Shown here: piece by piece, positions 8,317-16,513 of the stretch
How positions within the stretch are numbered: position 1 is the first letter of the stretch
Layout: each line of letters opens with the position of its first letter
NCBI GenBank assembly: GCA_944389015.1
Contig: CALXKS010000074.1
Location: 16,969 to 80,968 of the forward strand
Direction: 5' to 3'
Origin: an uncultured Spirochaetaceae bacterium
GTDB taxonomy: Bacteria > Spirochaetota > Spirochaetia > Sphaerochaetales > Sphaerochaetaceae
Length of the DNA: 64,000 bases
The notes under the pieces: generated by a model
The model's input: the letters and a program-made list of their open reading frames with translations, nothing else
Database searches by the model: none
What the model was told of the DNA's origin: nothing
Made by a program: the position numbers and the translations under genes

Positions 8317-9057
8317 ATGATACTGTATCCTGTTTCCATGGATGCAGCAGAGGTCAGAGAGCTCGTTAACTTACTGGATACCCGTTCAGATTTTGATCCA
8401 GAAGCAGCAACTTCTTTCATTGAAAGACATGGCATGCCTTCCGATGCCCTTCTTATCCATGAGATGCAGAACCTTGATGATGCAGCGCTTGAGCGCATTA
8501 TCTGCAATTCAGAGAGAATCGGCTCCACCAGAGAGATCAGGAATGCAGCAGAGACAGTAATGATAATACGGAGGGAGGTCGAGGCAGCTGCCAGCAAGAT
8601 CCAGAAGGAAAGCGATGCGAGGCTGATGCGCATGGAACGGTCATACACTGCGATCTTCGCAGTATTCACCGTCATTGTCTTCGCTCTTGCAGGTGGGATA
8701 TTCCTTGCTCTTGCCGGAATCGGGATATCCTACTCTGATGGGAATATCGTGCACCTCCGCACAGCCATACTCATCATCGGAGCATTCTTCCTCACAGTGC
8801 TTTCGATAATAATCAAACTTGTATCATCGCTTGTACCGCCGATGCAGAAAAAGGAGAAGCGCAGTCTCCCTGCAAGATTCATTGCAGCGCTGAAGCAGCC
8901 GATTGCAATTGCTATGCTCTTTCTTATCGTCGGCATAGTGACATCGGAAGCGGATACAGCAAATACAGATACGGACAGTGGGCAGACCAGCTCAGCTGTC
9001 CAGAATACACTCAGCAATGTGATACCGATCGCAGAGGATATACTCATAGATCTTTAG
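8317..9057 (+). CDS. Hypothetical membrane protein
   Basis: A 246-residue protein I do not recognise. Residues 1-105 are soluble, acidic and helix-rich, with a coiled-coil-like stretch (REVEAAASKIQKESDARL). Three hydrophobic segments follow at about 112-135, 148-168 and 193-210, then a short Thr/Asp/Ser-rich tail. No family motif is visible. The start is uncertain: no good ribosome-binding site precedes the ATG at 8317, and an in-frame ATG at 8338 is an alternative. It stops eight bases before the flavoprotein gene that follows, so the two are probably co-transcribed. Confidence 0.7.
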   Translation: MILYPVSMDAAEVRELVNLLDTRSDFDPEAATSFIERHGMPSDALLIHEMQNLDDAALERIICNSERIGSTREIRNAAETVMIIRREVEAAASKIQKESDARLMRMERSYTAIFAVFTVIVFALAGGIFLALAGIGISYSDGNIVHLRTAILIIGAFFLTVLSIIIKLVSSLVPPMQKKEKRSLPARFIAALKQPIAIAMLFLIVGIVTSEADTANTDTDSGQTSSAVQNTLSNVIPIAEDILIDL

Positions 9058-9065
9058 GAGGGAAA

Positions 9066-10694
9066 ATGAGAGTTCTGATCATAGGAGGAGTCGCAGCTGG
9101 AGCAAGCGCTGCGGCAAGGCTCAGAAGGCTTGATGAGAGTGCAGAGATAATCATCATAGAGAGAAGCGGATATATATCATATGCGAACTGCGGACTGCCC
9201 TATTATGTAGGCGGTGTAATCGAAAGCAAGGCGTCTCTTACTCTTCAGACACCGGAAAGCTTCTGGAGCCGCTTCCGGATTGAGGCAAGGGTAAGAACAG
9301 AGGCTGTGAGCATAGACAGGAAGGCAAAGACTGTGCTTCTCAGGGATCTTTCATCAGGAAGGGAGTACAGCGAGAGATACGATAAGCTGATACTCTCCCC
9401 TGGAGCAGAGGCCATCGTGCCACCGTTTCCTGGAATAGATAGCAGCAGGATCTACAAGCTCAGGCATACAGAGGATGCATTCATTCTCCGGGATGCAGCT
9501 CTTGCGGCAAGGAAAGCCATCGTGATCGGAGGAGGATTCATCGGTCTTGAGACTGCCGAGAATCTCAGGCATATGGGCCTTGATGTCACTATCATCCAGC
9601 TTCTGGACCATGTTTCGAATCTGTCGCGGGATATGGCTTCCTTCATTCATAGGGAGATCAGGGAGAATGGGATAGATCTCCATCTTGAAGAAGGAGTCAA
9701 GGCATTTGAGGAGACAGGCTCAGGCATCAGCGTCATCACAGATAAAGGCTCCTATGAAGCGGACTTCGCTGTCCTTGCGATCGGGGTGCGTCCTGACTCG
9801 AAGCTTGCAGTGGAAGCAGGACTTGAGACTGACAGAAGAGGCTCCATCATCGTATCAGATACAATGAGAACCTCCGATCCTGATATCTATGCAGCAGGAG
9901 ATGCTGTGGCAGTAAGGAACTCTGTATCGGGCGAGACCGGGATGATAGCGCTTGCAGGCCCTGCGAACAAGGAAGGCCGCATAGCAGCAGACAATATCGC
10001 GGAATATGAGAGCCACTACAGAGGAGCCAGCGGGGTATCGGCGATGAAGGTATTCTCTATGACAGCGGCCTCCGCGGGAATCACGGAGGAGAATGCGAAG
10101 CGTCTTGGTCTTGATTATGATATCGCAATGACGTATCAGGCAGACCATGCATCCTACTACCCTGGAAGCCAGATGATGATGCTGAAGCTCATCTACGAGA
10201 AGACCACTGGACGTGTGCTTGGAGGAGAGGCTGCAGGAAAAGCAGGAACAGACAAGCGCATTGACAGGATATCGATGGCAGCAGCGATGGGAATGACGGT
10301 GCAGGATCTTGCCGATCTTGATTTCGCATATGCCCCACCCTACTCCTCAGCCAAGGATCCCGTGAACATCCTGGGATACATCGCTTCGAACAAGATGAAG
10401 GGAATACTTGAGGAGTTCCGTCCCGATGATGCTGACAGCATCGACTTCTCATCATCCATACTTGTCGACCTGAGGACTCCGGAAGAGGTAAAGGGCGGCA
10501 TGATAAAAGGTGCGATCAACATCCCGCTGGATGATCTGAGGGATAACCTCGATAGGCTCGACAGATCAAAGATGATATATGTCTACTGCAGGAGCGGACA
10601 GCGAAGCTACATAGGATACAGGATACTCCGAGGCCACGGTTTCAAGGCAAAGTCTCTCAGCGGGGGCTACCTGATGTACTCCTATACGCATTAA
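9066..10694 (+). CDS. CoA-disulfide reductase / NADH oxidase family with C-terminal rhodanese domain
   Basis: The 542-residue protein starts with an FAD-binding Rossmann motif (VLIIGGVAAGASAAARL). The family's single redox Cys follows in SYANCGLPY (Cys42). A NAD(P)H-binding motif, AIVIGGGFIGLETAE, is near residue 156, and a second FAD contact, DIYAAGDAV, near 278. The last 90 residues are a rhodanese domain with the active-site loop YCRSGQRS. Such CoADR-rhodanese fusions reduce CoA disulfide or persulfides and are used in thiol and sulfur redox balance; the exact substrate here is not decidable. AGGAGGG (9056-9062) is an excellent ribosome-binding site. The gene ends tail-to-tail with azlD, the two stop codons overlapping in TTAA at 10691-10694. 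Confidence 0.9.
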   Translation: MRVLIIGGVAAGASAAARLRRLDESAEIIIIERSGYISYANCGLPYYVGGVIESKASLTLQTPESFWSRFRIEARVRTEAVSIDRKAKTVLLRDLSSGREYSERYDKLILSPGAEAIVPPFPGIDSSRIYKLRHTEDAFILRDAALAARKAIVIGGGFIGLETAENLRHMGLDVTIIQLLDHVSNLSRDMASFIHREIRENGIDLHLEEGVKAFEETGSGISVITDKGSYEADFAVLAIGVRPDSKLAVEAGLETDRRGSIIVSDTMRTSDPDIYAAGDAVAVRNSVSGETGMIALAGPANKEGRIAADNIAEYESHYRGASGVSAMKVFSMTAASAGITEENAKRLGLDYDIAMTYQADHASYYPGSQMMMLKLIYEKTTGRVLGGEAAGKAGTDKRIDRISMAAAMGMTVQDLADLDFAYAPPYSSAKDPVNILGYIASNKMKGILEEFRPDDADSIDFSSSILVDLRTPEEVKGGMIKGAINIPLDDLRDNLDRLDRSKMIYVYCRSGQRSYIGYRILRGHGFKAKSLSGGYLMYSYTH

Positions 10695-11002
10695 GCTCCC
10701 ATAGCCATCAGCATTCCCGTTGTCGAGAGCAGGGCGATGACTATTGCAAGAATCATCGGTCCTTTGAGATAGGATGTGAGGAAAGCGGCGGAAACGCCAG
10801 CAAGCCCTGCGATCCACAGAGGGCCGAAGTCCGTAAGCGCAAGCGGGAATATCAGGGCACCGAGGGATGCCACAGGCAGCAGTAGCATGCACTTGCGTAT
10901 AAAGCGTGGAAGCTTCTTAAGGAATGATGATGCGAAGTATGGGATTATGCGGGGAAGAAGCGTCACTGCAGAGCATGTGAGTATAAGCACGATCTTATTC
11001 AA
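10691..11002 (-). CDS. azlD: AzlD-family branched-chain amino acid exporter small subunit
   Basis: A 103-residue membrane protein with four hydrophobic segments and the AzlD signature TLLPRIIPYF near residue 15 and GPMILAIVIALL near the end. AzlD works with AzlC to export branched-chain amino acids or their analogues. The start is a TTG at 11002: AAGGAGG lies six bases upstream, giving the usual family length. The longer frame from 11089 would run deep inside azlC. The coding region overlaps the azlC stop by eight bases (TTGAATAA), so translation is probably coupled. Confidence 0.85.
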   Translation of the reverse strand: MNKIVLILTCSAVTLLPRIIPYFASSFLKKLPRFIRKCMLLLPVASLGALIFPLALTDFGPLWIAGLAGVSAAFLTSYLKGPMILAIVIALLSTTGMLMAMGA

Positions 11003-11699
11003 TTCCAGCCTCCTTGTCGGTATAGATGAAAGCGCCGAATACGGTTGCCGCGATAAGCGAGATAAGGAATGAAAGACCTGTCGACACACCTGCAGCGATG
11101 ATCAGCACGGAGTTCAGCGCTGCAGATACCGCTGCTGTCAGGAGAGCCTTGCCATTCTTCCTTGTCTCCCCTCCGAGGAGGGATGCGAACATCGCATATA
11201 CAGTGATCACAGCAGCCTTCTGCACGACATCGGGAAGGAACGTTCCCGCCGCATATCCTACAGCAGTGCCTGACACCCATCCAGAGTAGGATGTGAAGAT
11301 AAGACCAGCCATATATGTGTATGGAAGCTTTATTCCCTTGAAGGATGCGACAGCAAAGACCTCATCGGTCGTACCGAATCCGCACATCAGCCTTCCTGGA
11401 ACGGACTTAGGCCTAGCAAGCCTTCCTGAAAGAGAAGCTGCCATGAAGATATAGCGGCTGTTTATGAAGAATACGGAGAGCGCTATGCCGAGAAGGAAAG
11501 TTCCTGCATTATAGAGATTCATCATCAGGAACTGCCCGGAACCTGCGAAGTTCGTGATGCTGACAAGAACGCCCTCCACGAATGTGAAGCCGCTTGTACG
11601 TGTCAGAAGTCCGAATGCAAGCGCTGTCGTGAAGTAACCGAGGAAGATGGGGAAGCCATCCCTGATTCCATCCCTGATCTCTTTCTTTGCACTACCCAT
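10995..11699 (-). CDS. azlC: AzlC-family branched-chain amino acid exporter large subunit
   Basis: The 234-residue protein has the AzlC hallmarks: GFPIFLGYFTTALAFGLL at residues 15-32, FAGSGQFLMMNL near 51-62, and FINSRYIFMAASLSGRL near 78-94, with about six membrane segments. It should form the export channel together with AzlD. Its ATG at 11699 overlaps the stop codon of the upstream flavoprotein gene by eight bases, so the three genes 11692-13218, azlC and azlD form one tightly coupled transcript. No regulator sits next to them. Confidence 0.88.
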   Translation of the reverse strand: MGSAKKEIRDGIRDGFPIFLGYFTTALAFGLLTRTSGFTFVEGVLVSITNFAGSGQFLMMNLYNAGTFLLGIALSVFFINSRYIFMAASLSGRLARPKSVPGRLMCGFGTTDEVFAVASFKGIKLPYTYMAGLIFTSYSGWVSGTAVGYAAGTFLPDVVQKAAVITVYAMFASLLGGETRKNGKALLTAAVSAALNSVLIIAAGVSTGLSFLISLIAATVFGAFIYTDKEAGIE

Positions 11700-13218
11700 T
11701 GAAATCCCTCCTGAGGCTCAGAGCCGCCTCAGATCCATCAATCGCAGCGGAAACTATTCCCCCTGCATACCCCGCGCCTTCTCCTGCAGGATAAAGTCCC
11801 CTGCCCTGATGCATCGAATCATCACGGAGAATGCGCACAGGAGAGGATGTCCTGGTCTCTGCCGCAATCACAGTGCCATCAGCGGTCAGGAACCGTCCTC
11901 TTGTCATATCGGAGAACGCGAGGAAACCAGCCCTCAGCGATGATACGACAACTGGGGGCAGGATGTCATCAAGACGGGAGGCCTTCAGCCCCGGTCTGTA
12001 AGTGGACTCAGCGAGAGTACCGGAAGGTCTGTCGAAGCAGAAATCCGTCATGCGCTCTGCAGGAGCTATGAAGCCCGGAATGAATGAAGATCGCTCAATC
12101 GATTCGATATACCTCATGACGCGGAAAGGATCATCTCCATCGATCTCCTCCTTCCGTATCTCGGTTATCATGCCGCTGTTGGCCCACCGGCCACGCCTTG
12201 ATGCAGGGGACATGCCATTTATGACCAACAGGCCCTCCTCCGTGGATGCGGGAACCACAGAGCCTCCTGGGCACATGCAGAATGAGTAGACTCCCCTTCC
12301 ATTGACCTGTGTCTTGAAGGAATATGATGCTGGAGGGAGAAAGGAGCTGCGTTTCCCGACTGCATGGTACTGGATCGAATCAATCAGGGACTGTGGCTGC
12401 TCAAGGCGGACCCCTACTGCAGTGCTCTTTGCCTCAAGCGCGAAACCATCCTTCAGAAGAAAGGAATATACATCCTTTGCGCTATGGCCAGCTGCAAGTA
12501 TCACAGGACCGGCAATCTCCTCTCCGCTCTCAAGGCATGCCCCCTTCACCTCATCGCCCGATCTTATCAGGCCTGTCACCCTGGATGAGAATCTGACCTC
12601 CCCGCCGCTTGCTGTTATCGTGCGTCTTATGTTCTCAATGATTCCTGGAAGCCTGTCAGAGCCTATATGCGGGTGCGAGTCATAGAGGATCGACTCATCG
12701 GCTCCATGCTGGACAAAAAGACGGAGTATCCTGCCCACGTCCCCCCTCTTCACGGATCTTGTATACAGCTTTCCATCGGAGTAAGCACCGGCTCCGCCTT
12801 CCCCGAATGCATAGTTCGACTCAGGATCAAGTATGCCCTTCTGTGAAAGCAAGGCAGTATCCATACGGCGCGAATGGACATCCTTCCCGCGCTCAAGGAC
12901 TATCGGACGGATACCGTTCTCGATCAGAGTCAGCGCGGCAAAAAGCCCTGCAGGCCCGGCTCCAACGACAACTGCAGCGGGAGAAGCGCCGACATAGGGG
13001 AATATGACAGGATTCTCCACAGCAGGATCCTCGCCTATATAAACGCGGATCCTTTCATTTATCTTTATATCCTTCCTTCTTGCATCGATGCTCTTCCTGA
13101 GGATTGTCATATGGGCAATATCATCGGAAGAGACTGAAAGCTTAACTGAAACGGCGCGCCTTCTTCCATCATCATTCTGCTCCTCGGGCCGGAGCACTAT
13201 ATCGATATCCCTGACCAT
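11692..13218 (-). CDS. COG2509-type FAD-dependent dehydrogenase
   Basis: A 508-residue flavoprotein. After about 80 N-terminal residues it has a dinucleotide-binding motif, AAVVVGAGPAGLFAAL, then GEGGAGAYSDGKLYT near 155-170 and AAGHSAKDVYSFL near 260, and near the C-terminus PAGEGAGYAGGIVSAAIDG. This is the uncharacterised FAD-dependent dehydrogenase family COG2509, widespread in anaerobes; the substrate is unknown. The start is set at 13218 (MVRDID). No ribosome-binding site is present, but a -10 box TACAAT lies six bases upstream, so the message is probably leaderless. It heads the operon with azlC and azlD. Confidence 0.85.
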   Translation of the reverse strand: MVRDIDIVLRPEEQNDDGRRRAVSVKLSVSSDDIAHMTILRKSIDARRKDIKINERIRVYIGEDPAVENPVIFPYVGASPAAVVVGAGPAGLFAALTLIENGIRPIVLERGKDVHSRRMDTALLSQKGILDPESNYAFGEGGAGAYSDGKLYTRSVKRGDVGRILRLFVQHGADESILYDSHPHIGSDRLPGIIENIRRTITASGGEVRFSSRVTGLIRSGDEVKGACLESGEEIAGPVILAAGHSAKDVYSFLLKDGFALEAKSTAVGVRLEQPQSLIDSIQYHAVGKRSSFLPPASYSFKTQVNGRGVYSFCMCPGGSVVPASTEEGLLVINGMSPASRRGRWANSGMITEIRKEEIDGDDPFRVMRYIESIERSSFIPGFIAPAERMTDFCFDRPSGTLAESTYRPGLKASRLDDILPPVVVSSLRAGFLAFSDMTRGRFLTADGTVIAAETRTSSPVRILRDDSMHQGRGLYPAGEGAGYAGGIVSAAIDGSEAALSLRRDFNG

Positions 13219-13224
13219 GCGGCG

Positions 13225-13283
13225 ATTGTACCTGATTAATGCTTGATGATGCAATTCACAGAAAGACCTGGAATATGTAGAAT
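13225..13283. promoter_or_regulatory. Divergent back-to-back promoters, both leaderless
   Basis: Minus strand: TTGCAT (13249-13254), 18 bases, TACAAT (13225-13230), then six bases to the ATG at 13218. Plus strand: TTCACA (13255-13260), 17 bases, TAGAAT (13278-13283), then six bases to the GTG at 13290. The two -35 boxes touch. Transcription should start at or next to the first base of each start codon. Confidence 0.7.
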
Positions 13284-13289
13284 CACGGT

Positions 13290-15143
13290 GTGAATATCCT
13301 ATCAATAGAGAATCTTTCCAAGACGCTTAATGATGAACCGCTCTTTGAGAATGCCACGCTGGGGCTTGAGGAGGGAGAGAAAGCCGGCATAGTCGGCAGG
13401 AACGGATCGGGGAAATCAACATTCCTCAAGGCCATTGCCGGAATCATCGTCCCGGATGATGGGAAGATATCGATGAAGAACGGCACGAACCTCTTCTATC
13501 TTCCCCAGGACATCGCTTTCAGGGATGGAGCGACAATCACCGATTTCTTCTATGACTCAGATAATCCCGTCATAAGGAAGCTTGCTGAGTACAGAGCATC
13601 CATAGAAGAGGGACGGAGCGACAGCCAGAGGCTCTTTGATGAGATCGAGAAGGACAACCTCTGGGAAGCGGAAAGAAGATTCGAAGGATACCTTGGGAAG
13701 CTCGGAATGGCAGAGCCCCTGACAAAGAGGATGTCGGAGCTCTCCGGCGGGGAGCAGAAGAAGACAGCGATAGCAAGAGCGCTCTCAGTCTCCCCTGACC
13801 TCCTGCTTCTCGATGAACCGACGAACCATCTTGATATCCCGTCGATCGAATTCCTGGAGAACTGGATATCGGAAAGCAGCGCTGCTGTGATCATCGTCAC
13901 CCATGACAGGCACATTCTCAACCAGTGCTGTTCCTCCATATGGGAGCTGGACAGAAAGCGCTTCTACCGCCATCCCGGATCGTTCTCCGAATATCTGGAA
14001 AGACGCGAAGAGCGCATAAGGATGAACGAGAAGGAGCAGGAAAGGCTTGAGACTATACTGAGAAGAGAGCGCAAGTGGCTTCTCAGAGGGCCAAAGGCCA
14101 GGACTGGTAAGGATAAGAACAGGAAGGACAGGATAGAGGAGATGGAAGACTCCCTCCACTCCGTCAGGGATCCTAAGCAGAAAGAGTTCACTTCCGGTGC
14201 GAGAAGGATGGGAAAGAAGGTTCTGGAAGCGGAGAATATAGCCAAGGGCTATGATGGGAAGATGCTCTTCTCATCATTCACATTCTCATTCCAGAAAGGA
14301 CAGAGGATCGGACTTATAGGAAGCAACGGCTCCGGAAAATCCACCCTCCTTGATATCCTCACAGGACGGACAGAACCAGATGAGGGAACTATAGACAAGG
14401 GTGTGAACACGCACTTCGGATACTATGATCAGATGGGCCGCGATCTCCGGTCCGATAAGACCATCATCGAATATGCCGAGGATATCGGGAAGACAATAAG
14501 GCTATCTGACAAGGAAGAGATGAGCGCATCATCATTTCTGGAGCGCTTCGGATTTCCTCCACGCATGCAGCGGACTCCTGTCGGCATGCTATCTGGAGGG
14601 GAAAGGCGCAGACTCTACCTCATAACAAGGCTTCTGTCCAACCCTAACTTCCTCATCCTCGATGAGCCTACCAATGATCTGGATATAGAGACGATAGAGA
14701 ACCTTGAGGACTATATCTCCTCTTTCAGCGGCACTGTGATGATAACATCCCATGACCGCACATTCCTCGATATTGCAACGGAGATGCTCCTTGTCATAAA
14801 GGATGGAAGGATAACCCTCTTTCCCGGTAACTACACAGAGTGGAAGGAAAGAGAGGATGAGGAGAGGAAAGAGGAAGCTCCGAAGGAAAAACCGAAGGCA
14901 GAACGCAGGGAAAGAGAGAGGAAGGGCCTCACATACAGAGAGAAGAAGGAGCTTGAGGAGATTGAATCGAAGATAGCGGAAACAGAGGAGCTTATCGCAA
15001 TCCTCGAAGCATCCTTCGCCTCTGCAGCCACTGATGAATACGGAACGATAGCTGAGAGGACGAAGCTATACAATGATAAGAAAGCAAAGCTTGAGGAGAT
15101 GACAGAGCGCTGGATGGAACTTGAGGAAAAGAACGAAGGATAA
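13290..15143 (+). CDS. uup: ABC-F family ATPase, Uup type
   Basis: A soluble 617-residue protein with two ATPase domains. Walker A motifs are GRNGSGKST (36-44) and GSNGSGKST (about 343-351); signature motifs are LSGGEQKK and LSGGERRR; Walker B segments are LLLLDEPTNHLD and FLILDEPTNDLD. The linker contains KWLLRGPKARTGKDKNR, typical of Uup, and the last 80 residues are a charged coiled coil that in Uup binds DNA or ribosomes. ABC-F proteins of this class act on the ribosome and affect transposon excision. The GTG start at 13290 has no ribosome-binding site but lies six bases after a good -10 box, so translation is probably leaderless. Confidence 0.9.
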   Translation: MNILSIENLSKTLNDEPLFENATLGLEEGEKAGIVGRNGSGKSTFLKAIAGIIVPDDGKISMKNGTNLFYLPQDIAFRDGATITDFFYDSDNPVIRKLAEYRASIEEGRSDSQRLFDEIEKDNLWEAERRFEGYLGKLGMAEPLTKRMSELSGGEQKKTAIARALSVSPDLLLLDEPTNHLDIPSIEFLENWISESSAAVIIVTHDRHILNQCCSSIWELDRKRFYRHPGSFSEYLERREERIRMNEKEQERLETILRRERKWLLRGPKARTGKDKNRKDRIEEMEDSLHSVRDPKQKEFTSGARRMGKKVLEAENIAKGYDGKMLFSSFTFSFQKGQRIGLIGSNGSGKSTLLDILTGRTEPDEGTIDKGVNTHFGYYDQMGRDLRSDKTIIEYAEDIGKTIRLSDKEEMSASSFLERFGFPPRMQRTPVGMLSGGERRRLYLITRLLSNPNFLILDEPTNDLDIETIENLEDYISSFSGTVMITSHDRTFLDIATEMLLVIKDGRITLFPGNYTEWKEREDEERKEEAPKEKPKAERRERERKGLTYREKKELEEIESKIAETEELIAILEASFASAATDEYGTIAERTKLYNDKKAKLEEMTERWMELEEKNEG

Positions 15144-15202
15144 TCCATCTTAACTTATCATTATCTGTTTTTCTCGTTCGTATTTTTATCTTTAATGATA
15201 AA

Positions 15203-16119
15203 ATGAAAGAAAGAGATACTTTTATGATTCTTGAAAACGCAAAGATCATACTTAATGACAAAGTCATTGATGGTTCTGTGAGGATAGATGGCACTTCTAT
15301 CGCTGAGGTATCAGAAGGATATATCAGCGGAGAGGACCGCCTTGATATCCACAGTCTGTATCTTGCCCCTGGGATCATCGAGCTCCACTCCCACGGAGGC
15401 GGGGATATGACTTCCTCGATGACGATGATGAGGCGATCATAAGAGCATCGGAAGCCCATCTTGAGTATGGCGTGACATCGATACTGCCGACGGCGGTCTC
15501 CACATCGGATGAGGCACCCTTCCGCTTCATAGACAGATATCTGGGAATCGATAAGAAGATCCACCCAACCTCATCGGAATACATCTTGAGGGGACATTCT
15601 TCTCAGCAAAGGAGAAAGGTGCGATTCATCCGCGCTGTAGACATCCCATACACTATGAGCATCCTCGAGAAGGCTGAGGGGACAGAGAGGCGCGGGTCAT
15701 TCGCCCCTGAGCTTGATGGAGCTGAAGAGTTCATGGACAGACTCAATGCAGAAGGAGTGATGCTCTCCGCGGCCCATACATCCGCTGCATATGATGATAT
15801 CTCAAGAGCATATGATCATGGACTGAAGATGCTGACACACTTCTACTCCGGGATGTCCACGATGACAAAGGACAAAGGAGAAAAGATCCTTGGAACGGTA
15901 GAGAGCGGATACCTCATCGACGATCTGTATACGGAGATCATACAAGATGGGTATCATCTTCCGCCTGAGCTACTTAAGTTCATATTCCGCTTCAAGCGCA
16001 ATGAGAGGATCACAGGCTGCTCTGACAGCATGAGAGCTGCAAGGATGGAAGAAGGTCCTTCACCACAATCACAAAGTCTGTCGATCATCGGTCCCTGCTA
16101 CGATCCTCAAGACGCATAG
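15203..16119 (+). pseudogene. nagA: N-acetylglucosamine-6-phosphate deacetylase, frameshifted remnant
   Basis: The start (MILENAKIIL at 15224 is the likely first Met) and the metal-site segment ELHSHGGG match NagA. The frame then shifts by one base at a four-G run (15401-15404): one more G would restore GYDFLDDDDEAI. The second piece from 15472 continues the family (SILPT, SAAHTSAAYDD, LTHFYSGM, GCSDSMRAARMEEG). Near 15575-15625 another pair of shifts moves the conserved GIHLEGTFFSAKEKGA into a different frame. After about 16060 similarity ends, so the C-terminal third is lost. With at least three lesions this is a true pseudogene, not a single reading error. NagA removes acetate from GlcNAc-6-phosphate; no other nag gene is in the window. 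Confidence 0.8.
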
Positions 16120-16513
16120 GGACTGGAATCTCTTCATCGACAGCCAGTCAGTATCAAGACTCACTGGTATCACAGAGTGAAAAGCAACTACATAGGAGGC
16201 GCCTGTCTCACCTCCTATGGAATGGTCAGAAAATGGCATTCCAGGAAAAGAACCTGATGCACTCAAAGAGGAGGAATAGCCTCCCACCTTCCGAGCCAGG
16301 AGCATCAGGAATCATTCCAATGCAGGTTCTCATCGAGCCATGCAATCCATCCTTTCCCAATCATTATCTTTGAAATCCTGCAATAGGAAATTGCAACATG
16401 TTGCGGAAATCTTTTCTAGATGTAGGTTTTCTGTTGTTAACAGAGAATCTTTCGGTTATTCTAGAATAGAAAATTGCAACAAGTTGCAGAAATCTTTTTC
16501 AAGAGAGGCCAAG
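16120..16513. other. Non-coding stretch between nagA remnant and AAA-ATPase
   Basis: No convincing gene is seen here. It holds a perfect 9-bp inverted repeat, CATAGGAGG at 16191-16199 and CCTCCTATG at 16211-16219 with an 11-base loop, not followed by a T-run. Two 33-base direct repeats lie further on. A frame from 16340 continues into the ATPase gene, but it crosses the repeats and has no start signal, so it is not taken as coding. Confidence 0.5.
16383..16498. repeat. Two 33-bp direct repeats with GCAAC/GTTGC cores
   Basis: Copies at 16383-16415 and 16466-16498, 83 bases apart, differ at about four positions. The core of the first is the perfect palindrome GCAACATGTTGC; the second is GCAAC-AA-GTTGC. 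They end 15 bases before the ATPase start codon, in the right place for regulatory binding sites. Confidence 0.65.

Noticed and set aside
16383..16498. Possible CRISPR array
   Set aside because: Only two repeat copies, spaced 50 bases, with no cas genes nearby.
16340..16513. N-terminal extension of the DUF4143 ATPase
   Set aside because: It is in frame but crosses two direct repeats and lacks a ribosome-binding site, while the ATG at 16514 has one and fits family length.
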